DNA of 14,436 nucleotides from Verrucomicrobiales bacterium (lineage in GTDB: Bacteria; Verrucomicrobiota; Verrucomicrobiia; Verrucomicrobiales; DEV007). Of the stretch, positions 1-7,191 are shown in pieces. The position numbers were made by a program, and so were the translations under genes. The notes under the pieces were generated by a model that made no database searches, had not been told where the DNA came from, and saw only the letters and a list, made by a program, of their open reading frames with translations. Each line of letters opens with the position of its first letter. Within the stretch, counting starts at the first letter, position 1. The DNA lies in NCBI GenBank assembly GCA_013911195.1, contig JACETS010000049.1, positions 1 to 14,436 on the forward strand, written 5' to 3'.

Positions 1-26
1 ACATAATGCGGATCAGTGAGAGGTGG

Positions 27-55
27 ATCAACAACTAAATTTCGTGTTTGTTGAT
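27..55. repeat. 8-bp inverted repeat, possible end of an upstream gene
   Basis: ATCAACAA (27-34) and TTGTTGAT (48-55) are perfect complements around a 13-base loop, so an RNA from either strand could fold here. No T-run follows on the plus strand, so it is not a textbook intrinsic terminator. It could be the end of a gene lying left of the window, because one plus frame is open from base 3 to a TAA at 36-38 inside the loop. Too little is present to decide. Confidence 0.25.
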
Positions 56-95
56 AGATTGATACCTTTTGAATCGTTTAGTGAGTTAAGAATAG

Positions 96-815
96 ATGAA
101 AAGGCCTCTCATTTTTATAATTACCAGCTTTTGCTTAGTTTTCATAATTTCTCTTATTAGATCCAAGGGAAAGGATTTAGATGAAATTAAAAAGAGATCA
201 ATTCCCAAGATCAAAAAGGAACTTGAAGAGAAAGACCTAGAATTTGGCTCCAAGGTATTTATCCGAATTTTCAAGGAAGAAAAAATATTAGAGATATGGC
301 TGCAAGAGAAAGAAAAAAAAACCTTCAGATTTTTTAAGAGTTTTCCAATTTGTAATTATTCAGGATATTTAGGCCCCAAGTTGCAAGAAGGCGATCTACA
401 AGCTCCTGAGGGGTTTTATTCTGTGGATAAATCCAAAATGAATCCAAATAGTAAGTTTCATCTATCATTTAATTTGGGTTTTCCTAACCCTCTTGAGATT
501 GACCTCGGTCGAACGGGTTCTTTTTTGATGGTTCATGGAGGTTGTGTTTCAACAGGTTGTTTTGCTATGACAAATAAATGGATAGAAGAGATATATTTAA
601 TCGCTGAGGCTTCTCTTGAATCCGGGCATCACTCTTTTGATGTTCACTCCTTTCCATTTAGAATGTCGACAAAAAATATGGAAAAGGTATCTAATCAAAA
701 ATGGCAAGCTTTCTGGGAAAATTTAAAAGAAGGCTATGATTGGTTCGAATCAAAAAAAATCCCTCCGTATGTGGACTACGAAAATAAGTTGTACACATTT
801 AAAGATGCTTTTTAA
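96..815 (+). CDS. YafK-type L,D-transpeptidase-like (YkuD) envelope protein
   Basis: This 239-residue protein has an uncleaved-anchor or signal-like hydrophobic stretch at residues 4-21, a charged coiled-coil-like segment at about 25-50, and a YkuD-fold core. The catalytic signature is plain: H147-G-G-C-V-S152-T-G154-C155-F-A-M158, matching the HGxxxSxGC motif in the YafK form with a following FAM. C155 would be the nucleophile and H147 its partner. Family members act on peptidoglycan in the periplasm; E. coli YafK (DpaA) releases lipoprotein from murein, while most YkuD enzymes form 3-3 cross-links. Which activity applies here cannot be told. A TAG stop sits directly before the ATG, so the start is at 96 or downstream. 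The DNA is AT-rich (14 of 60 bases are G or C at 301-360), unlike the next operon. It has no obvious partner in the window and is probably its own unit. Confidence 0.85.
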   Translation: MKRPLIFIITSFCLVFIISLIRSKGKDLDEIKKRSIPKIKKELEEKDLEFGSKVFIRIFKEEKILEIWLQEKEKKTFRFFKSFPICNYSGYLGPKLQEGDLQAPEGFYSVDKSKMNPNSKFHLSFNLGFPNPLEIDLGRTGSFLMVHGGCVSTGCFAMTNKWIEEIYLIAEASLESGHHSFDVHSFPFRMSTKNMEKVSNQKWQAFWENLKEGYDWFESKKIPPYVDYENKLYTFKDAF

Positions 816-1415
816 GTTTCAATTGTAGTATGGATTAACCCTTGAATCCTGCACTCTTATTCCTGATCATTGTAACACGCCACTGATCTCCTGATACATT
901 GTCAGTTGTTTTGGGATTGAGAGAGGTCATTCCTCTGACAATGGTCTCTGGGTCGTTATAATGTTAGCTGGGAGATGTTCAATGTTTGGCATTAGATTTG
1001 CTAATGTCGTTATTCATATTTCTTGAAAATGAAATCGTGGATAACATGGAGTAAAAAATTTTGGACTCATAATTATACCAAAAGGCTTTTTATCTTATAT
1101 CTATGCTACATGGCTTGTATTGGAACTGGAAGCTTACAAAGAATTACCAAGGAGCCTCGAAACCTAACATATGATTCAAGGCCAGTTATTCGAAGACTGT
1201 AAGCTATAATACCTTCACCCATTAAGTCATAGGCTATTATAATTGGGTTATTTCGTTGACTTTAATGTGATTAAAAATCCTATCGGTGAGTAATTGTAAT
1301 TGGTTCGTTAGTTGCACGGTGTTACAGTTTTGTGAATGAGAGGATTTCTAAAAAGCCTTAGAGTAGCAAAGGTGTTCGTGCTGATTTATAGAGCGAAGCT
1401 AATAAAGAGTAATTC
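816..1415. other. 600-base intergenic region with weak small-gene and promoter candidates
   Basis: No long gene is present. The left part (838-963) contains a 42-codon stop-free minus frame whose translation looks protein-like, but it has no good start. CATTGTCAG (897-905) and CTGACAATG (935-943) form a perfect 9-bp inverted repeat, and AGAGG/CCTCT (922-926 and 932-936) forms a competing 5-bp hairpin with a 5-base loop. A possible 57-residue gene lies at 1029-1202. TATAATA (1205-1211) and TATTATA (1235-1241) form another inverted repeat. TTGACT (1256-1261) with TATCGG (1281-1286) is a loose sigma-70-like promoter at 19-base spacing, suitably placed for the operon starting at 1416, but weak. 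No tRNA-like structure was recognised. Confidence 0.5.
1029..1202 (+). CDS. possible small hydrophobic protein, 57 residues
   Basis: An ATG at 1029 opens a 57-codon frame ending at a TAA (1200-1202). The translation has a tryptophan- and lysine-rich N-terminus (MKSWITWSKKFW), a hydrophobic stretch at about residues 20-35 (LFILYLCYMACIG), and a basic, polar tail ending in RRL. That layout fits a small membrane or exported protein. There is no recognisable ribosome-binding site and I do not recognise a family. It sits alone between the transpeptidase-like gene and the DUF1592 operon. It may equally be a chance frame in AT-rich DNA. Confidence 0.3.
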   Translation: MKSWITWSKKFWTHNYTKRLFILYLCYMACIGTGSLQRITKEPRNLTYDSRPVIRRL

Positions 1416-4352
1416 ATGACCGCTAGGATTTTCATCATTACCCTCCTCTCCGCTACTGCGCTTTTATCAGCCGCAGACAACGGCTTCGAGCAACAGTTAT
1501 TGCCTTTTCTTGAAAATTATTGCTTCGATTGCCATAACGATGATACGCGAAAAGGAGACTTGGCGCTTCACACGCTCAATCCTGACGTAGTGAATGGAGG
1601 CGATGAGGCTATCTGGGCCATCGTTCTAGATCAACTGAACTCAGGGGAAATGCCGCCGAAGAAGAAGAAGCAGCCACCTGAGAAACAATTACTGACTGCG
1701 CTCAACTGGCTAACTGAAGAGTTGAATAAGGCTGAAGTTGCAGCCAATGCTCGTAGTAGCCAAATTGTTATGCGCCGACTAAACCGGCTTGAGTACCGCA
1801 ATACGATTCGTGATCTTCTAGGTCACCCCTTTGATCCAACCGAGTTGTTTTCACCGGACACCATATCAGATGGTTTCGACAACATCGGCGATGCTCTTGT
1901 GCTCTCGCCACTGCATGTCGAGAGTTTTGTCGCGGCGACCGAACGTATTCTGGATAAAATTATCGACATTCCAGAGAAGCCACCCTTACGTCAACACTGG
2001 CGTATTGTTAATTCAATAGGTGGTCAAAACCCACTCAAATTCGATCGTAGTGGAGCCTGGCATGACGGTCACGTGGGAAAAGATAAGAATAAGATTAAGC
2101 CAGGATTTCTTCAGGGTAATGTGTTGCCCAATATCGAAATTCCCAATGGCTCGACGCCTTATTCTATGATTGATCTTACCCAAGATCCTCCGCGTACCTA
2201 TGAGGGTTCTTGGGATATCCGTGCCTTTGGAGGGAGTGGGGTCGATGAGGGTGTTGCATTCAGTAAGAAGGATAATACTTTTGGCTTTAAGTGGTTTGCC
2301 TATGAGGAGGGTGTGTACCGTGTGCGCCTGCATGTGGAGGCATTTGGTCCGAAAGACTGGGAAGGTGCGTCTCCTAAACTGGGGCTTGCCCTCTTTCCTG
2401 AAGGCACTATGTGGCGGGAAGAACTCCTCAAGCTTAACCACTCTCAAGTGATCGAGTTAGAGTTGTACCGAGACAATATTCCTTGGTATACCAAAACGAC
2501 TGGTAATCGAAACTGGGGTCTTAAATACTATTTCCAAGTGTCAGAAGAGGTCGATGCTGAAGGTAAGAAGGTCCCCTTCGGTATACATATTTCTGAGATT
2601 GAGGTAGAGGGTCCGCTGAACCCCGTCTGGCCCCCAACGTGGCACAGTCAGCTATTTCCAGAACGTATGAACGCCGAAGGCGATGATTTCTATGCTGAAC
2701 GGGTGCTGCGCCCATTCATGAACAAGGCCTATCGCCGGGTCAGCACTGATGATGAGCTATTCGAAATGATGAATATTTACCGCCAGGAGAAAAAGAAAGG
2801 CTTGCCTGTAAAACAAGCTCTACGGATGCCCTTGGCGACAATTCTCACCTCACCCAAGTTTCTTTTTATTGCGGATCAGGATGAACCGCCTCTAACGCCA
2901 AAAGCGCAGAAACAGGTCAGTGGTTTCGAACTGGCCTCGCGTCTGTCCTACTTTCTCTGGCGAAGCATGCCCGACGCGGAGCTATTTGCTAAAGCCGAAT
3001 CGGGTGCTCTGCTTCGACCTGAAGTATTAGAACCTGAAATTGAGCGCATGCTCAAAGATCCAAAGTCCGAGGCGATCATTACTCATTTTACTCACCAATG
3101 GTTAGGCTTGGATAAATTGGAAAATCTGACGGTAGATAAAACCCTGCACCCGGATTATGATTTGGCGCTTCATCAATCGATGATTGGCGAGTCGACCGCC
3201 TTCTTCCGTGAGGTCCTGCATGAGAAGTTGAGTCTTTACACCTTTCTGGATTCAGATTTTCTGATGCTAGACGAACGCCTCGCCCGGCATTATAAAATTC
3301 CTGGTGTTCGAGGTAACGCTTTTCGTAAGGTGAAGTTGAAGGAAACCGATCCTCGTGGGGGATTGTTAACACAGGCGGCGGTGTTGACTACAACTTCGAA
3401 CGGTATTCGAACAAAGCCCATTACGCGTGGAGCTTTTGTTCTTGAAAATATACTTGCTGATCCACCCAATCCACCACCACCGGATGTTCCAGCGGTTGAA
3501 GATCTGGATGTAATTGAGCCGGCGGCTACCCTGCGCAAGCGACTCGAGCAGCATCGCAACAACCCGTCTTGTTTAAACTGTCACAAGAAAATTGATCCAA
3601 TTGGCTTTGCCCTGGAGAACTACGACGCAATTGGTAAATGGCGTTCTCATGAGATGGTGGCGGCGGATGCGACTGTGCATAAACCAGCGCCATTCCAACC
3701 GGGGCAAACGATCAATATTCGCTTTGCCAACGGGTCGGGTGCTAACACCGATTTTATTGCTATCCTCCCGGCTGGAGTGAAGGACGAGGAAAGTTATAAG
3801 CAGCCGGGTCTCTACAAAGGGTCGCCGATTTGGAAGTATACAACGAACACAGAACAGCCTGCGGCTAATGGTGTCTTCAGCGGTGCTGTTTCGTTAACGG
3901 CGCCCAATCAGCCAGGTGAGTACGAAGCACGATTCTACTTTGCTGGTAATGATAATATTCCTCACGCTCGCCAGACTTTTACCGTGACCAAAACAGCATT
4001 GGAGCATCATGCGGGCGTTAACCGTCCGCCGCTATTGCTTGATCCTTCAGAAACTGAAAAGACTCTCGTTTCTGTTCCTATAGACCCGGCTGGTAAGCTC
4101 CCAGATGGACGAACCTTTGAGGGTATTGACGATTTTAAGAAATTACTGCTGGAGGACAAGGAAGCTTTTCTCCAGTGCTTAACCGAAAAAATGCTTGTCT
4201 ATGCTCTAGGGCGGCCGGTACTGTTCGGGGACAGAATATTGGTTCGTAACATTGTTGGTGACCTAAAAAAGCAGCCGACAATGGATACATTGATCAAAGC
4301 GATTGTCACTAGCGATGCATTTCACAACAAGGATCAAGGAGAGAAAAAATGA
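1416..4352 (+). CDS. secreted di-heme DUF1587/1595/1592/1588/1585 protein (planctomycete-type cytochrome)
   Basis: The 978-residue protein has a Sec signal peptide (residues 1-20, ending LLSAA). Domains in order: a PSCyt1-like heme segment with C36-F-D-C39-H40; DUF1587 (about 119-185, R120-R-L-N-R-L-E-Y127); a beta-rich, carbohydrate-binding-like region (about 190-420); DUF1595 (about 425-485); DUF1592 (about 495-625); DUF1588 (about 640-740), with the proline-rich run at 683-692 and a second heme motif C719-L-N-C722-H723; an inserted Ig-like domain (about 755-857); and DUF1585 (about 885-965). The family is typical of PVC bacteria and its reaction is not established; a redox role in polymer breakdown is inferred from the two hemes and the sugar-binding-like module. 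An in-frame TAA three bases before the ATG limits the start. The stop overlaps the next start as ATGA, so the two are likely cotranslated. Confidence 0.88.
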   Translation: MTARIFIITLLSATALLSAADNGFEQQLLPFLENYCFDCHNDDTRKGDLALHTLNPDVVNGGDEAIWAIVLDQLNSGEMPPKKKKQPPEKQLLTALNWLTEELNKAEVAANARSSQIVMRRLNRLEYRNTIRDLLGHPFDPTELFSPDTISDGFDNIGDALVLSPLHVESFVAATERILDKIIDIPEKPPLRQHWRIVNSIGGQNPLKFDRSGAWHDGHVGKDKNKIKPGFLQGNVLPNIEIPNGSTPYSMIDLTQDPPRTYEGSWDIRAFGGSGVDEGVAFSKKDNTFGFKWFAYEEGVYRVRLHVEAFGPKDWEGASPKLGLALFPEGTMWREELLKLNHSQVIELELYRDNIPWYTKTTGNRNWGLKYYFQVSEEVDAEGKKVPFGIHISEIEVEGPLNPVWPPTWHSQLFPERMNAEGDDFYAERVLRPFMNKAYRRVSTDDELFEMMNIYRQEKKKGLPVKQALRMPLATILTSPKFLFIADQDEPPLTPKAQKQVSGFELASRLSYFLWRSMPDAELFAKAESGALLRPEVLEPEIERMLKDPKSEAIITHFTHQWLGLDKLENLTVDKTLHPDYDLALHQSMIGESTAFFREVLHEKLSLYTFLDSDFLMLDERLARHYKIPGVRGNAFRKVKLKETDPRGGLLTQAAVLTTTSNGIRTKPITRGAFVLENILADPPNPPPPDVPAVEDLDVIEPAATLRKRLEQHRNNPSCLNCHKKIDPIGFALENYDAIGKWRSHEMVAADATVHKPAPFQPGQTINIRFANGSGANTDFIAILPAGVKDEESYKQPGLYKGSPIWKYTTNTEQPAANGVFSGAVSLTAPNQPGEYEARFYFAGNDNIPHARQTFTVTKTALEHHAGVNRPPLLLDPSETEKTLVSVPIDPAGKLPDGRTFEGIDDFKKLLLEDKEAFLQCLTEKMLVYALGRPVLFGDRILVRNIVGDLKKQPTMDTLIKAIVTSDAFHNKDQGEKK
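4335..4348 (+). promoter_or_regulatory. clear ribosome-binding site for the DUF1552 gene
   Basis: AAGGAGAG stands a few bases upstream of the ATG at 4349, inside the end of the preceding gene, with GGAG about 8 bases from the start. This is the only strong Shine-Dalgarno sequence seen before a gene in the window. It supports the chosen DUF1552 start and independent loading of ribosomes in addition to coupling through the ATGA overlap. Confidence 0.65.
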
Positions 4353-5683
4353 TTAAACCTATTAGCCGACGAACTGTGTTGCGGGGAACAGGCGCGGCGA
4401 TCGCGCTGCCTATGCTTGAGATCATGACTCCGCGTCTACGTGCCGACGAGTCGCCTTCGGATAAAGTGGCTCGAATGGTTTGTATTTATACGCCGCATGG
4501 TGTGCGTAACAGCACCTGGTATCCAGAGAAAACAGGATTCGGCTATACCATGTCATCAACTCTTGATGCGCTGTCACCTCTGCAGGACAAGGTATCGATT
4601 TTGACCGGTCTATGTCACCCCCGTATGGCTTCCAATGTCGGCCACGCCGCGGCAGGGCGTTGGCTCACTGGGGTCAATGATGGTGACCGAGTGCTGGTGG
4701 ATTTTGCCTCGCCCAATAAGGCTTTTTCCGTCGATCAACTGGTGGCAAACTCAATCGGCACTAAAACACGATGGCCTTCACTGCAGCTCTCGACCGAAGC
4801 CGGTGCCGGTGTGCCGGGGCGTAGCCGGACCTTATCCTTTAACGCCCGTGGACTTCCGCTACCCTCGATGAACGAACCGAGGGCAGTATTCAATCGGCTT
4901 TTCGTACCAAACACGGCCAAGGACCGTGCTGCCGAACGAGTGCGTTATCAGCGGCGCCAAAGTCTGCTCGACAATGTCATGCGTGAATCGAAATCATTGG
5001 AGAAGCGATTGGGAATAGCTGATCGCGAGCGTCTCGGCGAATTTCTTGCGTCCATTCGTGAAGTTGAATTGCAGCTTGATCGCAATCAAAAATGGTTGGA
5101 TCACCCAAAGCCCGAGGTTGATACCTCCGACTTACAGTTTGCCTTTAAGAATCGCAGTGAGTTTCTGAAGGTGATGTATGACTTGATGTTTTTCTCTTTG
5201 CAGACCGATTCAACTCGAGTCATTACCTTTATGTCTGGTGTTGAAGTTGATATGTACAAGTGGGGAGAGTTGGGCGTTAACAAGGATTATCATTCTTTGC
5301 AGCATCATAATGGAAACAAAGTGGATATGGAGAAGCTGTCGAAAGTCGATAAACGTGAGGCTGACTTATTGGCTGGCTTCTTGGTACGCCTGAACGAGAC
5401 GGCACAGGAGGATAGCAGCATGTTGGACCATACCATGGTTCTATATGGTAGTGGTATGAACAATGGTGTGGGATTCGAAGATGGAAAAGGGTCGCACTCG
5501 ACCCGAAAGCTTCCAACTCTTTTGGCTGGCGGTGGCAAGCTTGGTATCAAGCAAGGTCAGCACTTGGTATACGCGAATGACAGAACACCGTTGTGCAACC
5601 TTCACGTTACGCTCATGCAAAGTATGGGCCTCGAGCGTGACCATTTTGTCGATGGAACGGAACGCTTGACTGGGCTCAGTTAG
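4349..5683 (+). CDS. Tat-exported DUF1552 (HXXSHH family) protein
   Basis: This 444-residue protein starts with a twin-arginine signal: S6-R7-R8-T-V-L-R followed by a short hydrophobic segment and a likely cleavage near residue 32. That implies folding, perhaps with a cofactor, before export. The body matches DUF1552 in length and layout (for example YTPHGVRNSTWYP near the mature start). The family's HXXSHH signature appears as H315-S-L-Q318-H319-H320, so the usual serine is glutamine here. DUF1552 and DUF1501 proteins are regarded as relatives of the alkaline phosphatase/sulfatase fold, but no reaction is established. The gene overlaps the DUF1592 gene by four bases, the usual pairing for these two families, so they probably act as partners outside the cytoplasm. 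Base composition is GC-rich here (39 of 60 at 4621-4680). Confidence 0.88.
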   Translation: MIKPISRRTVLRGTGAAIALPMLEIMTPRLRADESPSDKVARMVCIYTPHGVRNSTWYPEKTGFGYTMSSTLDALSPLQDKVSILTGLCHPRMASNVGHAAAGRWLTGVNDGDRVLVDFASPNKAFSVDQLVANSIGTKTRWPSLQLSTEAGAGVPGRSRTLSFNARGLPLPSMNEPRAVFNRLFVPNTAKDRAAERVRYQRRQSLLDNVMRESKSLEKRLGIADRERLGEFLASIREVELQLDRNQKWLDHPKPEVDTSDLQFAFKNRSEFLKVMYDLMFFSLQTDSTRVITFMSGVEVDMYKWGELGVNKDYHSLQHHNGNKVDMEKLSKVDKREADLLAGFLVRLNETAQEDSSMLDHTMVLYGSGMNNGVGFEDGKGSHSTRKLPTLLAGGGKLGIKQGQHLVYANDRTPLCNLHVTLMQSMGLERDHFVDGTERLTGLS

Positions 5684-5736
5684 AGGTGGATAACGGAGAG
5701 ACGTCTTGATATTTGTAGAACTCAAGCGGTCCTAAT

Positions 5737-7191
5737 TTATTTAGGTACACGGTTAAGTGTGTAGTAAGCAGCTGAATGCAGAAGCGTTTGGCCTTTGCTA
5801 TTTCGGACGCCAGAGCTTTGCAGTTCATATACGTAACCTGGGCGCATTTCGTCAATGACCAGGTGTACTTCCCGCAAATTAACGTTCTTTTCTAAGACTT
5901 TCACTAGGTGAGTCTTAATATCCACAGGTTCACCACCGTAATTTGAGTGGTACGGGTAGGTGTAACTAGTTATTGTAAAGTTCTTTGGATTAGTGACCGA
6001 GGCAGCATCAACAGGCTGAGTGAACGTCAGGCGAAAGCCATTTTTCTGAGCAGACATTTCCTTAATTTCGAAGGGTACCTTACCGGTCCATTGTAGACGT
6101 TGAAGGCCATAACTCCTTGTCCCGAGTGAATTCCAGCCACGGTTACTTTGGCCAATGTACATTGAGCCGTCAGTGCCCCATTGTAAGCGTAGTGCCGCAC
6201 AGTCAAGCCCGTCACGGAACCGGAAGCACGCGCCCTGATATTCGCCTTCCACCTTTTCAAGGAACACGCGTGATACAAATGACATTGTGAATTCACCGCA
6301 AAATAATTGCCCGGCAAATGGTCCAAACTTGCCCTTGGTACTATCTGCTAATATGTCTGTCGTGCTCATGCCCATCTTGCGGTAAGGAAACCATACCGCG
6401 GGCAGTTGATAAGCTGGAATGCGCTTTGCGGCTTGACTGACAGTAAGGTTTGTTGGTAACTCACCATCTACCTTGAACGTTGCTTTAGGTAATTTTGTGA
6501 ATGGGAGGGAATCGGCATGACCATGAAAGGCACCCTTCTTTAGGTGCATTAGCGGACACGTGGGAAACCAGTTCCCTTGTTGATCGGTTACAAATACATC
6601 GCCGTTAAGATTAGTCCCGATGCCTGAGGGTGAGCGGAAACCACCCGTCATTGGTGTCCATGAGCCATCAGGCTTTACACGTAAACTCCAGCCGCGCCAT
6701 TTGTTATTGGATTTGTAACCTTTGCCGATGGAGCTATTTAACGCTACCCAGAGATTCCCTGTTGCATCAATTGCCGGACCGTAGGCGTATTCATGATAAT
6801 TGCCTGTCACGCCCCAGCCCTTGGCGTGAGTGAGGTACTCATCAGCCTGTCCGTCTTCATCGGTATCACGTAGGCGCGTTAGTTCGGTGCGTTGTACCGT
6901 ATAAAGATCACCATTGTGATAAGCTAACCCGAGTGGTTCATGAAGACCACTGGCGAATTTTTTGTATTCGGGTTTGTCTGTGGAGAGTTTTTCGGCTATC
7001 CAGATTTCGCCCTTACGAATAGCAATAGCCATGCGATCTCCAGGTAATGCCGCCATACCGCTGACTTCCAGTTTTAATTCCTTCGGAAAGTTCACCGTGG
7101 ATAGCTTATAGTAGTCGTTTTCATCAGCTGTTGCCACTGCAGCGGTCAGCACTGCAGCGTTCAGTAGTGAATGTATGATGATTTTTGTCAT
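5737..7191 (-). CDS. secreted beta-propeller protein, L-sorbosone/glucose dehydrogenase-like
   Basis: A 484-residue protein with a Sec signal peptide (residues 1-22, ending AVATA before DEND). Residues of about 35-385 look like a six- or seven-bladed propeller of the soluble quinoprotein glucose/sorbosone dehydrogenase type common in PVC bacteria. Visible marks are HEPLGLAYHNGDLY (84-97), an acidic DTDEDGQADE loop (109-118) resembling a calcium site, and NYHEYAYG (131-138). The C-terminal 90 or so residues (FRLTFTQPVDAASVTNPKNF onward) look like an SbsA/Ig-like domain. Larger relatives carry a C-terminal CxxCH heme; this one does not, and the hemes are instead in the upstream gene. The junction TAATG shares one base with that gene, so translation is coupled and the two may form a dehydrogenase plus electron acceptor. 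Substrate and PQQ use are not shown by sequence. Confidence 0.78.
   Translation of the reverse strand: MTKIIIHSLLNAAVLTAAVATADENDYYKLSTVNFPKELKLEVSGMAALPGDRMAIAIRKGEIWIAEKLSTDKPEYKKFASGLHEPLGLAYHNGDLYTVQRTELTRLRDTDEDGQADEYLTHAKGWGVTGNYHEYAYGPAIDATGNLWVALNSSIGKGYKSNNKWRGWSLRVKPDGSWTPMTGGFRSPSGIGTNLNGDVFVTDQQGNWFPTCPLMHLKKGAFHGHADSLPFTKLPKATFKVDGELPTNLTVSQAAKRIPAYQLPAVWFPYRKMGMSTTDILADSTKGKFGPFAGQLFCGEFTMSFVSRVFLEKVEGEYQGACFRFRDGLDCAALRLQWGTDGSMYIGQSNRGWNSLGTRSYGLQRLQWTGKVPFEIKEMSAQKNGFRLTFTQPVDAASVTNPKNFTITSYTYPYHSNYGGEPVDIKTHLVKVLEKNVNLREVHLVIDEMRPGYVYELQSSGVRNSKGQTLLHSAAYYTLNRVPK

Noticed and set aside
3..38. End of an upstream gene entering from the left edge
   Set aside because: Only 11 codons are available and nothing identifies them; the frame may be open by chance.
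1256..1286. TTGACT and TATCGG as the promoter of the DUF1592 operon
   Set aside because: The -10 box is poor and the 19-base spacing is long; listed only as a weak possibility in the intergenic entry.
2013..2447. Minus-strand frame of 144 codons inside the DUF1592-class gene
   Set aside because: It is antisense to a well-supported domain region, has low-complexity arginine- and threonine-rich composition and no start context. It is a by-product of the real gene.
5731..5745. CCTAA/TTAGG stem as a bidirectional terminator
   Set aside because: The stem has only five mostly A-T pairs and no T-run follows on either strand.
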